Shown: piece by piece, positions 1-7,693 of the stretch
Position numbering within the stretch: the stretch's first letter is position 1
Layout: each line of letters opens with the position of its first letter
NCBI GenBank assembly: GCA_947382645.1
Contig: CANDAE010000002.1
Coordinates: 128,169-192,168 of the forward strand
Reading direction: 5' to 3'
Source of the DNA: Suilimivivens sp009774465
Lineage (GTDB): Bacteria; Bacillota; Clostridia; Lachnospirales; Lachnospiraceae
Length of the DNA: 64,000 bases
Made by a program: the position numbers and the translations under genes
The notes under the pieces: generated by a model
Databases searched by the model: none
The model's input: only the letters and a program-made list of their open reading frames with translations
What the model was told of the DNA's origin: nothing

Positions 1-816
1 TACCCCATACCAGAACTGCTCCTCTTCCGGAACTGTCATGGAAAACTCAAAATCACCATTTTCATACTCTCTGGTAATTCTGCCATTTAAATATTCCCGA
101 CATCTGGATTTAAGTCTTGCCTTGCAACGCATCACCACCTGAATTGTGTTCCTCGACTCCTCTTTTTCTTCCAGCTTCTTTTGAATCTCTCTGATCCGGT
201 GAATTTTTTCATTTTCCTTATCCAGTATTTTAAGTTCATCCATCCTTACCACCTTAAACATGCAATATTCCTGTCGTTTAGGGTAATATGCAATTAAATA
301 CCAGTTATACCATTTATAAATTGTTCCTGCCGGCTCTGCTTCTATTTCTCTAACCTCATCCCTGCTGTTGGTGTACCGGAAGGCAACCTGATGCCTTATT
401 TGTACCGCATGGTTTAAAAGATACAGCATTTCGTTGGTGTCTCTGTTTTCATGAGCTGCGCCAAGATCTAAAGCCAAAGTACTGTCCCTGTCTTTTCTAA
501 ACGTCTGAATCTTTTCCAACGCTGCTTCAATTTTTTTATCACCATAAGCAGAGGCAAGCCCCTCAAGGGCACTTACAATATAGCCATACTCCGCCCCACT
601 GACTGTCTGCCCATTCATGACAAAGGAGTCCATGATTTCATATCCTCCGTCTGCTCCATAAGCAGAGACAACCGGAATCCCGGCCAGGCTCAAAGTATCC
701 ATATCCCTTACAATTGTGCGGACGGATACCTCAAACTGCCGGGCCAGCTTTCCAGCGGAGGTTTTTCCATGATTCAGTAAATAAATTGTTAATCCAAGCA
801 GCCTGTCAATTTTCAT
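1..816 (-). CDS. WYL-domain (YafY-type) transcriptional regulator, 3' end outside the window
   Basis: The minus-strand frame opens at ATG 816 and stays open to the window edge, so only the first 272 codons are visible. An AAAGGTG ribosome site lies just upstream. The protein begins MKIDRLLGLTIYLLNHGKTS and continues with an HTH_11-type winged helix (KLARQFEVSVRTIVRDMDTL, about residues 23-42). A WYL-like sensor region follows, with IYKWYNWYLIAYYPKR near residue 170. Members of this family are DNA-binding regulators with a ligand- or nucleic-acid-sensing WYL domain, often controlling defence or stress genes. It points away from its downstream neighbour outside the window, so its target cannot be inferred. 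Family call is firm; ligand unknown. Confidence 0.85.
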   Translation of the reverse strand, partial: MKIDRLLGLTIYLLNHGKTSAGKLARQFEVSVRTIVRDMDTLSLAGIPVVSAYGADGGYEIMDSFVMNGQTVSGAEYGYIVSALEGLASAYGDKKIEAALEKIQTFRKDRDSTLALDLGAAHENRDTNEMLYLLNHAVQIRHQVAFRYTNSRDEVREIEAEPAGTIYKWYNWYLIAYYPKRQEYCMFKVVRMDELKILDKENEKIHRIREIQKKLEEKEESRNTIQVVMRCKARLKSRCREYLNGRITREYENGDFEFSMTVPEEEQFWYGV

Positions 817-847
817 TTTAGTTTACACCTTTTTCCCATTCAGAAAT

Positions 848-1429
848 TTAAGAAGATTTCCTTCTCACCCAGTAATCTCCATACTCACTTCCATCGTGGC
901 CAATCAATTTTTCTTCCGTCAAAAAATATCCCATTTCCTTCAGTGCGTCTCTCCGCTCCCTGGCAGCAGAAATTGCTTTTGTTGCTATCATGCTGCATTC
1001 AAACAGCTCAAAAGCCGGTTCCATAATGATTCCAAGGATCTGCATAATCGTATCCTTTTTCTCATAATCACTTCTTAAATCCAGGCGGAGTATCCCGCAG
1101 TCATTAAAATAGTCTTTCCCATTTCTGTGAAAAAGCTCGATGGTTCCAATTGCTTCACCTGCCGCCTTATCAATCACAGTCCAACGTACAAATCCCCTGT
1201 TTTCGTATTCCAGCAGCCAGCCTTTCACTGTTCCTTCCATCTCTTCCATAGTGGTAAAGTGAAAATCCGCTCCATGACAATTGTCACTGTTAAAAAAGGG
1301 CACTGCCTTTTCATCACTGTAAACCTTTAAAAGCTCTCTGGCATCTTCCTTTTGGATCAGACGCAGCATAAATTTTTCATTTTCCAATACCGGACAGGTT
1401 TCATATACATTCTGCATTTTAATCTCCAT
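848..1429 (-). CDS. GNAT-family N-acetyltransferase (RimJ/RimL-like)
   Basis: About 193 residues. The segment MLRLIQKEDARELLKVYSDE is the typical first strand and helix of RimJ/RimL-like acetyltransferases, and RWTVIDKAAGEAIGTIELF is the central beta strand region. Enzymes of this type move an acetyl group from acetyl-CoA to an amine, often a protein N-terminus or a small molecule; the substrate here is not predictable. A GTG (1432) directly precedes the ATG at 1429. The ATG is preferred because AAAGGAG lies 8 bases upstream of it. It sits 31 bp upstream of the WYL regulator gene on the same strand, so the two may be cotranscribed. Confidence 0.8.
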   Translation of the reverse strand: MEIKMQNVYETCPVLENEKFMLRLIQKEDARELLKVYSDEKAVPFFNSDNCHGADFHFTTMEEMEGTVKGWLLEYENRGFVRWTVIDKAAGEAIGTIELFHRNGKDYFNDCGILRLDLRSDYEKKDTIMQILGIIMEPAFELFECSMIATKAISAARERRDALKEMGYFLTEEKLIGHDGSEYGDYWVRRKSS

Positions 1430-1673
1430 CACTATTTCTCCTTTTTGTCACTTTTCTTTTAAATATTTTATCAGGTAATTGCGCAATTCATTATTATCAT
1501 AGCATAAGAACTGTGACAACTGTATGTCACAGTATATTTCAATGATAAGAAAATAGCAATAACAACTATTTCCCGAAAACAAATTTTCATTTATTGTTGC
1601 TTTTTATTATGGACTATGGTAAATTTATAATTGTTCTATATGGAAATATTCTAACAGGATTAAAGGTGAAACT

Positions 1674-2114
1674 TTGGAAACAAAAGGCGGATTTTATATT
1701 ACTCAGATCAAACAGCTCCAGGACAGGATTTTTGAAAGGCTGTTACTTGAAAATGGAATTGAAATAAGCGGCGGACAGGGAAGAATTCTATTTATCCTGT
1801 GGAAAACCGATCATCTTACGATCAGTGAAATAAGCCGAAAAACCTCCCTCGCCAAAAATACCGTATCAGTTGTGATAGACGGAATGGTTCATAAAGGAAT
1901 TGTCGAAAGAAATATTAATCCCAATAACCGTCGCCAAGCCATTGTGTCACTTACAGAATATGCAAAATCTCTGCAGGCAAAATATGAAGCGGTATCCCAG
2001 CAGATGAACCTTTTATTTTATCAGGGCTTCTCGGAAAAAGAACAGCGGCAGTTTGAACATTATCTTGCCCGAATCCTTGAAACCTTAACCGATAATTTAC
2101 CGGCAAAAAAATAA
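1674..2114 (+). CDS. MarR-family winged-helix transcriptional regulator
   Basis: 146 residues from a TTG start with AAAGGTG immediately upstream; no ATG is better placed. The winged helix is clear: HLTISEISRKTSLAKNTVSV forms the helix-turn-helix (about residues 51-70), followed by GMVHKGIVERNINPNNRRQA as the wing. N- and C-terminal helices would form the dimer interface. MarR proteins usually repress themselves and adjacent genes and are released by small aromatic or oxidising ligands. The next gene starts 23 bp downstream on the same strand, so it probably regulates that flavin-barrel protein. No clear palindromic operator was found in the 240-bp upstream gap. Confidence 0.85.
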   Translation: METKGGFYITQIKQLQDRIFERLLLENGIEISGGQGRILFILWKTDHLTISEISRKTSLAKNTVSVVIDGMVHKGIVERNINPNNRRQAIVSLTEYAKSLQAKYEAVSQQMNLLFYQGFSEKEQRQFEHYLARILETLTDNLPAKK

Positions 2115-2137
2115 TTTTAAAATAAGGAGCCCTGCCA

Positions 2138-2566
2138 ATGAAAACAAAAGAGCATATGATTGAATTTATCAAAAAACAAAAAGTGGCCTTCATTGCTTCT
2201 ATTGATGAAGATGGTTTTCCAACCATGAAAGCCATGTTTGCACCGCGCAAAATAGAAGGGAACTGTTTTTATTTTTCCACCAACTTATCTTCCATGCGTG
2301 CAAAGCATTTCATGAAGAATCCAAAAGCAAGTATTTATTTTTATAATAAAGGGCGCTTTAAATATGAGGGCCTTATGCTCTCAGGTACAATGGAAGTACT
2401 GCAGGATGATAAAATAAAAAAAGAAATATGGTGTACCGGAGATACTTTGTATTACAAAAAGGGCGTAGCGGATCCTGATTACTGTGTACTGAAATTTACA
2501 GCGGTAAAGGGCCGTCACTACTGCGATTTAAAAACGAAAAGTTTTAATATTTCGGATTTAACGTGA
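2138..2566 (+). CDS. Pyridoxamine 5'-phosphate oxidase-like flavin split-barrel protein
   Basis: 142 residues with an AATAAGGAG ribosome site. The N-terminus reads EFIKKQKVAFIASIDEDGFP followed by TMKAMFAPRKIEGNCFYFST, the standard opening of FMN-binding split-barrel proteins of the general stress protein 26 type. YYKKGVADPDYCVLKFTAVK is the usual C-terminal barrel segment. These are small cytoplasmic proteins that bind FMN or F420 and reduce small molecules; the substrate is unknown. It is cotranscribed with the preceding MarR gene. Its last 9 bp overlap, tail to tail, the end of the HelD gene on the other strand. Confidence 0.85.
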   Translation: MKTKEHMIEFIKKQKVAFIASIDEDGFPTMKAMFAPRKIEGNCFYFSTNLSSMRAKHFMKNPKASIYFYNKGRFKYEGLMLSGTMEVLQDDKIKKEIWCTGDTLYYKKGVADPDYCVLKFTAVKGRHYCDLKTKSFNISDLT

Positions 2567-5500
2567 TGGAAACTTCCCGCAAAGCCTTAAATAAGCATCC
2601 ACAATTTCATCCTTCTGCTTTCCTGTGATAAAATAATAATCTATCTGCTCTGTATTTTCCAACAGCAGGCCGGTTCCATATGCGGTAATATCATAGAAAA
2701 TAACAGGAGCGCCTGCTGCCGGTACAATACCATAGCCTTTGTCAGAAAATACTAATGGCAACTGCATTTCCCTGCCTCCTCCGGAAAGATATCTGGCACT
2801 TCCGCGCAGGTCAAGCACCTTTTCCTTCTGCCCGTTAAGTCCAAATATCTTTTCTCCTTTTTGAAAAGTCAAAAGCTGTCTTGCCTGTGATACCCCCGAC
2901 GCAGTTTTCTCAAACTGTCTGCCTTCTCTATTTTGTTCTTCCAAAAGCGGCTTTTTATCCCGCGTCAGGAAACGTATTGCTCCCCCTTTTTTATCCACCT
3001 GCAGGCACAGTTCATCTGTTATAAGCGTTACTTCACTGCCGTTCTCCTTATACATCCATCCGGCCTCTACCCGGTGAATAGAGATTTCAGGATGTGTCTT
3101 TTCCAAAATCTGCCCACCCCTGGCAAAGGTAATACGGATTATGCTGCTTTCCACAGGACTGATTCGCAGAACCCCATATCTGCTTTGAAGATAAAGCCCA
3201 TCTTTTTGCTTCGTCACCCAAAGAACGCCAAGATCAATTTTCCCGTGTCCTGCCGGACGCAGTTTTTCATTTACAGGCATATCTCCAAATTCATAGCCGC
3301 TGCCTGATACAGAAGTATCTTTTACTCCCAAATTCCTGCTCTCTGAAAAACAATTTCCACCTGCCGGACTTTTGCCCCCGCTCTTTTCCACCTGTGCTAT
3401 TTGCATCTTCCTTGCCAGAAAAGGCTTTTTCTCCTCGGGCGTAGCAAGTGTCATCCTGTTTCCAGTAGCAGCAAGACGAGCAACCGGCTTTTTCACTTTT
3501 ATTGCTGCGCTGCCTGCTGCCACAGGCTTTGTATTTTTTCCTGTACTGCCCTTTTTTATGTTATTTTTACCGGTATAATTTTCATTCCTCTCTTCCTTGG
3601 AACTTTTACTTTCCTCCTGAAAAATCTTTTCGTCCTTTTCCAAAATCGGAACCTGGGACAAAAGCTTTGTAACATTTCCCAGATGCAGTATGCAGAGTTC
3701 ATGAAGGGCGCGGGTTGCCGCCACGTAAAGCAGCTTTGCATGTCCGTCATCTTCCGGATACTCCTCATCCGTGGGATTTAAAATCAAAACCGCATCAAAT
3801 TCCAGCCCTTTGGTATACTCCACCGGAAGCACCATGATTCCATTTCCAAACACTGCTTTTTCAGGATCTGTCTCCATAACCTGTACATATTCTGCCATCT
3901 GTCCGGCCGCTTTTAACGCCTTTTCCTGATTCCGACAGACCACCCCAATGGTATCCAGTCCCTTTTCCTGCCATCCTCTGCAGATTTCCGCCGCTTTCTT
4001 TATTAAAACGCTTTCTTCCGATACCTGTTTTACAAGAACCGAACTTCCATGTCTGATAATGGGCTGCGCCGGATAAACAGAAAACTTTCCATGCCGCAGA
4101 ATGTTTGTAGCAAAATTTGATATTTCCACCGTGTTTCGATAACTTTTTCTTAAAACATGAAAGCTGTCCGCACCCTTGCGATAGTCGCCAGGTTCATGCA
4201 GGCATGACTTTGGATCATTGCCCGCGGGAATAAAAAGCTCTTTTAATTCTTCCCAGTCATTTAGCCCGTAGTTAAAATGAATGTTCTGGGAAACATCACC
4301 CATAATTGTATAGGTACATTCCCGAATACAGAATTTTAAAACCATATAGGCCATCATTCCAAAATCCTGCGCCTCGTCAATTACAACATGATGGGCCTCG
4401 CTGATCACTTCTGTTTCCCTGATTCTTTTGTAAAGATAAGCCAGTGCTGCCAGATCATACACATGAAAATTTTCTTTGGGAATATCAACCAAATATCCTT
4501 TCGCTCTCTGCCTGATGAGAAAATCCTGATACATCTCAAAAATGCTTCTTTTCCACTTTCTTCCTCCATAGGTTCCCCGATATGCCTTGAAAATTGCCTT
4601 CCGTTCCGCTTCCGTATATCGCAGTCCTCTGGTCAAAAACTCATCCTTAATTTTTCCCCGCAGACGTTCATTCAACATATTAATCTTATTTTGAATGGAA
4701 ACTGCCGGATTCTCCCTGACATAGCTTTCTATTGCTTCTTTTTCCAAAAGACAGACCAATTCCTTTTTATCAGGTTCCTTTCCGCCGGTTTCGTCAAACA
4801 CGCCTGCCCGCCCGTCTTTAATACCCTCAACAAACTGCCGAGGATTTAAATAAACCGTCTGTACCGGAATAGATTTCTCTTCCAACTCCCGGCAGTAGCT
4901 CTCCAAGTCTTCAAACCATTTCCTGCTTCCCTTTATACTTTCCTTATCTCCACAATTTTTTGTACTGATGATTCCATATTTCTCATCATCCCAGTCTTCA
5001 TAAAGAAGTCTTACAAAAAGCTGTTCCATAGTCATCTGCCGAACCCCATATACATCCAGATCAGGCAAAACTCCTGTAATATACTCCAGCAAAATCCGAT
5101 TACTTCCCACAATATAAAAGTCATCCGGCTTAAACCGCTGCGCATAATTATAAAGAATAAAGGAAATCCGGTGCATGGCCACCGTCGTCTTGCCAGAGCC
5201 TGCAACTCCCTGTACAATCATATTGTGATAAGGGGATTTTCTGATAATTTCGTTCTGTTCCTTTTGAATAGTGGCAACAATTTCATTTAGTACTGTCTGC
5301 TTATTTTTTGCCAGATACCGGGTTAAAAGATCATCATTTGCGATTACCTCACTGTCAAAATAATCCAGGAGCCTGCCCTCCTCAATCTCGTAGGTACGTT
5401 TCAGCTCCAGGTCGATTTTCATTTCCACATCCCCAGGCGCCATATAGCTGCACTTTCCCAGATTGCTTTCATAATAAGCGCCTGCCACCGGCGCTCTCCA

Positions 5501-5869
5501 GTCCACCACCATAAAGTGGGTGGCATCTTTATGGATTCCGCCCTTGCCAATGTAGATAGATTCTTTTTTGTCAAGCGCCTCATCCTGAAAAATAATTCTT
5601 CCAAAATAAGGTTTGTTTTGAGCCTTTTTATTCAGCAAAAGGGCTCTCTTCATATGATCATGCAGCGTAACCGTATTACTTAAAGCAGTATAAACCTCCG
5701 CATCATTGTCATGATAACGCTCTAACATTTCATCAATTTCCGCCTGCATCCGCGCACCCTCGCGACTGTAGTTTTCTATATTTCTGTCAACTACCTTAAG
5801 CGTTCTTTGAAGATACTGCTCTTCCGCTTTTCTGGTTGTCTCAAATTTTTCTGTCTGATTACTTCCCAT
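2558..5869 (-). CDS. HelD-type SF1 helicase (RNA polymerase recycling) fused to a GH31 N-terminal-like beta-sandwich
   Basis: About 1103 residues. ATG 5869 is chosen because ATGGAGGGAAAAA lies directly before it; an upstream ATG at 5896 lacks a ribosome site. Residues 1-100 form a charged coiled coil typical of HelD, which reaches into the RNA polymerase channels. Helicase motifs follow: Walker A GVAGSGKTTVA (about 222-232), Walker B VVIDEAQD, MGDVSQNIH, SYRNTVEISNFA and motif VI YVAATRALHEL. After a Lys/Ser-rich linker of about 120 residues, the last 230 residues match the N-terminal galactose-mutarotase-like domain of GH31 glycosidases: IIRITFARGG, KKPLLEE, LDLRGSARYLSGG, PLVFSDKGYGI, and a final IDYYFITGKQKDEIVDAYLR. 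There is no catalytic GH31 barrel. HelD removes stalled RNA polymerase using ATP; the role of the extra domain is unknown. Confidence 0.9.
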   Translation of the reverse strand: MGSNQTEKFETTRKAEEQYLQRTLKVVDRNIENYSREGARMQAEIDEMLERYHDNDAEVYTALSNTVTLHDHMKRALLLNKKAQNKPYFGRIIFQDEALDKKESIYIGKGGIHKDATHFMVVDWRAPVAGAYYESNLGKCSYMAPGDVEMKIDLELKRTYEIEEGRLLDYFDSEVIANDDLLTRYLAKNKQTVLNEIVATIQKEQNEIIRKSPYHNMIVQGVAGSGKTTVAMHRISFILYNYAQRFKPDDFYIVGSNRILLEYITGVLPDLDVYGVRQMTMEQLFVRLLYEDWDDEKYGIISTKNCGDKESIKGSRKWFEDLESYCRELEEKSIPVQTVYLNPRQFVEGIKDGRAGVFDETGGKEPDKKELVCLLEKEAIESYVRENPAVSIQNKINMLNERLRGKIKDEFLTRGLRYTEAERKAIFKAYRGTYGGRKWKRSIFEMYQDFLIRQRAKGYLVDIPKENFHVYDLAALAYLYKRIRETEVISEAHHVVIDEAQDFGMMAYMVLKFCIRECTYTIMGDVSQNIHFNYGLNDWEELKELFIPAGNDPKSCLHEPGDYRKGADSFHVLRKSYRNTVEISNFATNILRHGKFSVYPAQPIIRHGSSVLVKQVSEESVLIKKAAEICRGWQEKGLDTIGVVCRNQEKALKAAGQMAEYVQVMETDPEKAVFGNGIMVLPVEYTKGLEFDAVLILNPTDEEYPEDDGHAKLLYVAATRALHELCILHLGNVTKLLSQVPILEKDEKIFQEESKSSKEERNENYTGKNNIKKGSTGKNTKPVAAGSAAIKVKKPVARLAATGNRMTLATPEEKKPFLARKMQIAQVEKSGGKSPAGGNCFSESRNLGVKDTSVSGSGYEFGDMPVNEKLRPAGHGKIDLGVLWVTKQKDGLYLQSRYGVLRISPVESSIIRITFARGGQILEKTHPEISIHRVEAGWMYKENGSEVTLITDELCLQVDKKGGAIRFLTRDKKPLLEEQNREGRQFEKTASGVSQARQLLTFQKGEKIFGLNGQKEKVLDLRGSARYLSGGGREMQLPLVFSDKGYGIVPAAGAPVIFYDITAYGTGLLLENTEQIDYYFITGKQKDEIVDAYLRLCGKFPSR

Positions 5870-6193
5870 TTTTTCCCTCCATGCCAGCCATGCCATTCAT
5901 AAGTCACCAGAATATACACTTGGCCTGACAATATAGTTAATTGGCTGAACTGTTATCAGCTTAAAGGAAAAAAGAAAAAATTACTAGACTTTAATTTTGT
6001 AATATGGTAAACTATATAATGAAGTTTGGGCAAAATTTGAGATGTAGCATGTCCATGCTTTTTCTTTAGAATTCAATGATACTATTTGTTCTTTTTTCGT
6101 AATTAGATTCCCAATCCGAAATATATAATCGCATTATTAATTTATTTATCAGGATTTATGTTGTTATTATTTAATAACAGCTATGCAGAATTG
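5870..6193. other. AT-rich intergenic gap, nothing firm
   Basis: About 320 bp of AT-rich DNA between the HelD start and the first toxin unit. No ORF, RNA or convincing promoter was recognised; TATAAT-like strings occur, but no good -35 box is correctly spaced from them. Confidence 0.5.
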
Positions 6194-6288
6194 TTAGTTG
6201 AACATTGACAATATAATATGCTTAACCGGGCAGCCGGTAGGGTGTGAATACCTCCGTTCCGAGCCTTTAAAGGAAGGAGGCGTTTTTT

Positions 6289-6372
6289 ATGAGTACATAC
6301 GAAGAATTGCAAATTATACTTACCATTGGATTACTGATTGTAGCCATTCTGAACATGAAAAATAAAAAATAG
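6289..6372 (+). CDS. Holin-like type I toxin peptide, copy 1 (27 aa)
   Basis: 27 codons, from ATG 6289 to TAG 6372, with a near-perfect ribosome site (GGAAGGAGG) 8 bases upstream. The peptide opens MSTYEELQIILTIG, has one hydrophobic helix ending LLIVAILN and finishes with the basic tail MKNKK. This is the layout of the small holin-like toxins (Hol-Tox family) of Firmicutes type I systems, which insert into the inner membrane. The 5' leader is about 65 nt. A 12-bp stem over the stop codon ends transcription, and an antisense RNA from the other strand overlaps this 3' end, as in TxpA/RatA-like pairs. Toxicity is inferred from family and architecture. Confidence 0.8.
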   Translation: MSTYEELQIILTIGLLIVAILNMKNKK

Positions 6373-6407
6373 CACCCCCGCTCCGACAAAGTGAAGTGCT
6401 ATTTTTT
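6364..6407. terminator. Bidirectional terminator of toxin copy 1 and its antisense RNA
   Basis: AAAAAATAGCAC (6364-6375) pairs perfectly with GTGCTATTTTTT (6396-6407) around a 20-nt loop. The stem contains the toxin stop codon, and both strands end in a U tract, so the toxin mRNA and the antisense RNA can both end here with about 44 nt of overlap. Confidence 0.85.
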
Positions 6408-6463
6408 AATCTTTATCACGCCGGAAACGGATAGGTGTGTACTATCGTATCGGCTACCTTGTT
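6364..6463 (-). ncRNA. Antisense antitoxin RNA, copy 1 (about 100 nt)
   Basis: Predicted from the minus-strand consensus promoter at 6470-6498 (start about 6463) and the shared terminator at 6364-6407. The RNA would cover the toxin's stop codon, its last codons and the terminator. Antisense RNAs placed this way repress holin-like toxins by pairing with the mRNA 3' end. Ends are inferred, not measured. Confidence 0.65.
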
Positions 6464-6469
6464 AAACAT

Positions 6470-6498
6470 ATTATAGTCAATATACACAACTATGTCAA
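6470..6498 (-). promoter_or_regulatory. Consensus sigma-A promoter of antisense RNA 1
   Basis: On the minus strand, TTGACA (6493-6498) is followed by a 17-bp spacer and TATAAT (6470-6475), a perfect consensus. There is no minus-strand ORF behind it, which supports an untranslated RNA. The toxin promoter on the plus strand has TATAAT at 6212-6217 but only a poor -35, so the antisense RNA should be made in excess. Confidence 0.85.
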
Positions 6499-6596
6499 AT
6501 ATTAGTTGAACATTGAAAATATAATATGTTTAACCGGGCAGCCGGTAGGGTGTGAATACCTCCGTTCCGAGCTTTTAAAGGAAGGAGGCGTTTTTT

Positions 6597-6680
6597 ATGA
6601 GTACATACGAAGAATTCATGGTACTACTGACAATTGGACTCTTGATTGTTGCAATTCTGAATTTGAAAAATAAAAAATAG
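6597..6680 (+). CDS. Holin-like type I toxin peptide, copy 2 (27 aa)
   Basis: 27 codons with the same GGAAGGAGG ribosome site. The peptide opens MSTYEEFMVLLTIG, keeps LLIVAILN in the membrane helix and ends LKNKK. Compared with copy 1, the change LQIIL to FMVLL keeps hydrophobicity. Many other differences are silent (for example CTGAAC to CTGAAT), which suggests that the peptide is under selection and both copies are functional. Confidence 0.8.
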   Translation: MSTYEEFMVLLTIGLLIVAILNLKNKK

Positions 6681-6714
6681 CACCCCCGCTCCAGCAAAGT
6701 GTGGTGCTATTTTT
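6673..6714. terminator. Bidirectional terminator of toxin copy 2 and its antisense RNA
   Basis: AAAAATAGCAC (6673-6683) pairs with GTGCTATTTTT (6704-6714), an 11-bp stem over the stop codon. The loop sequence differs from copy 1 while the stem is kept. Confidence 0.85.
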
Positions 6715-6770
6715 ACCTATATTTTCGCCGGAAACGGATAGGTGTGTACTATCGTATCGGCTGCCTTGTT
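6673..6770 (-). ncRNA. Antisense antitoxin RNA, copy 2 (about 98 nt)
   Basis: Predicted from the minus-strand promoter at 6777-6805 (start about 6770) and the terminator at 6673-6714. Same geometry as copy 1. The 3' overlaps of the two antisense RNAs with their toxins are nearly identical, so cross-regulation is possible. Confidence 0.65.
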
Positions 6771-6776
6771 AAGCAT

Positions 6777-6805
6777 ATTATAGTCAATATACACAACTAT
6801 GTCAA
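6777..6805 (-). promoter_or_regulatory. Consensus sigma-A promoter of antisense RNA 2
   Basis: TTGACA (6800-6805), 17-bp spacer, TATAAT (6777-6782) on the minus strand. The -35 box contains the esterase stop codon, so antisense transcription could also be fed by read-through from the esterase operon. Confidence 0.85.
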
Positions 6806-7683
6806 ATAATACTTTTTTTATCAATACCAAAATAATCCATTGCCTTTCTTATGCTGATATCCCACAGGGCAAATTCATGTTCAAACCCTTCTTCTTCCTC
6901 AAAAAAGATATCTGCACCTATCTCCCCTGCATATTTTTTAAACCGCTGAAACCGTGGATAAACGTTTTTATCCTTTGTGCCGCAGGAGACATACGTTTTC
7001 GGAAGTTTTCCTTCTCTTACCACCTCCGGCAATCTGTCCCATGTATTTTCACAGGAATCTAAAAAGTCCTGCACCGTATCATATTTGGCAACCTGATTGA
7101 TTTCCTTAAGCCGCATTCCTGTTCCGTTGGGGCCGGGAAACTTTACCGGATCTTTTGCCGCCATGCGGAATTCTGCCGAGGTCATTTTAGAAAAAGGCCG
7201 AAGATATTCAATTTCCCTTGCAGTACTTGACAAAACAGCAACTCCCTGAAACAGCTCCGGATGCCCCAGTCCCATCATAAGCGCTCCGTTTCCTCCCATA
7301 GAAAGACCGGCAATAAAATTATTTTCTTTTTTATCAGATGCAGGAAGCCAGTTATAAATAAGCGGCATCAATTCTTCTGTCAAATAATCCCACACCCGAA
7401 AGCCATCTGCAAAGGTCACATAATTTGAATAATCGCTGTTAAGTACACTGGGCAGCACTACAATCAAGTCCCTTTCCTCTGCATATCTTGCAATATTGGT
7501 ATTTCGTATCCAGTCCGTATGGTCTCCGCACGAACCATGTAAAAGCCAGAGAACCCAGTATTTTCTTCCTGAACTGTAAAATTCCCTGGGTGATTCAGAC
7601 AATTCAATGCGAGGCATTACCACATTAACCTGGGTATTGACCATCATATAATTACTAAAAAAGTTTAATGTAAAAAGCGCCAT
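6802..7683 (-). CDS. Alpha/beta-hydrolase esterase (FrmB / tributyrin esterase-like)
   Basis: 293 residues with AAAGGAG before ATG 7683. It has the fold of the esterase D / S-formylglutathione hydrolase family: VLWLLHGSCGDHTDWIRNTN (oxyanion-hole HG), the nucleophile elbow GLSMGGNGALM with the catalytic Ser, and GFEHEFALWD near the C-terminus supplying the His. No signal peptide, so it is cytoplasmic. Enzymes of this family hydrolyse short acyl esters; the substrate is unknown. It is the last gene of the peptide-transport operon, 10 bp after the MFS gene. The neighbourhood (peptide importer, metallo-hydrolase, MFS) suggests processing of an imported or exported small molecule. Confidence 0.85.
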   Translation of the reverse strand: MALFTLNFFSNYMMVNTQVNVVMPRIELSESPREFYSSGRKYWVLWLLHGSCGDHTDWIRNTNIARYAEERDLIVVLPSVLNSDYSNYVTFADGFRVWDYLTEELMPLIYNWLPASDKKENNFIAGLSMGGNGALMMGLGHPELFQGVAVLSSTAREIEYLRPFSKMTSAEFRMAAKDPVKFPGPNGTGMRLKEINQVAKYDTVQDFLDSCENTWDRLPEVVREGKLPKTYVSCGTKDKNVYPRFQRFKKYAGEIGADIFFEEEEGFEHEFALWDISIRKAMDYFGIDKKSII

Positions 7684-7693
7684 TTTAGCTCCT

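Larger units (their letters stand above)
6194..6501. repeat. Toxin/antisense unit, tandem copy 1 (308 bp)
   Basis: First of two directly adjacent 308-bp units beginning TTAGTTGAACATTGA and ending with CAACTATGTCAAAT. The unit holds a plus-strand 27-codon toxin gene, a shared hairpin over its stop codon and a minus-strand antisense promoter. Copy 2 starts directly after it with the same order and nearly the same bases outside the toxin's middle codons. Confidence 0.85.
6502..6809. repeat. Toxin/antisense unit, tandem copy 2 (308 bp)
   Basis: Second unit, directly abutting copy 1, with the same leader, toxin, hairpin and antisense promoter. It differs mainly in toxin codons 7-12 and some synonymous positions. 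Its right end runs into the esterase gene: the esterase stop codon (6802-6804) lies inside the -35 box of the second antisense promoter. Confidence 0.85.

Noticed and set aside
2561..3260. A separate GH31 glucosidase gene at the end of HelD
   Set aside because: Only the N-terminal sandwich is present, in frame with the helicase and without start site or catalytic barrel, so it is a fused domain.
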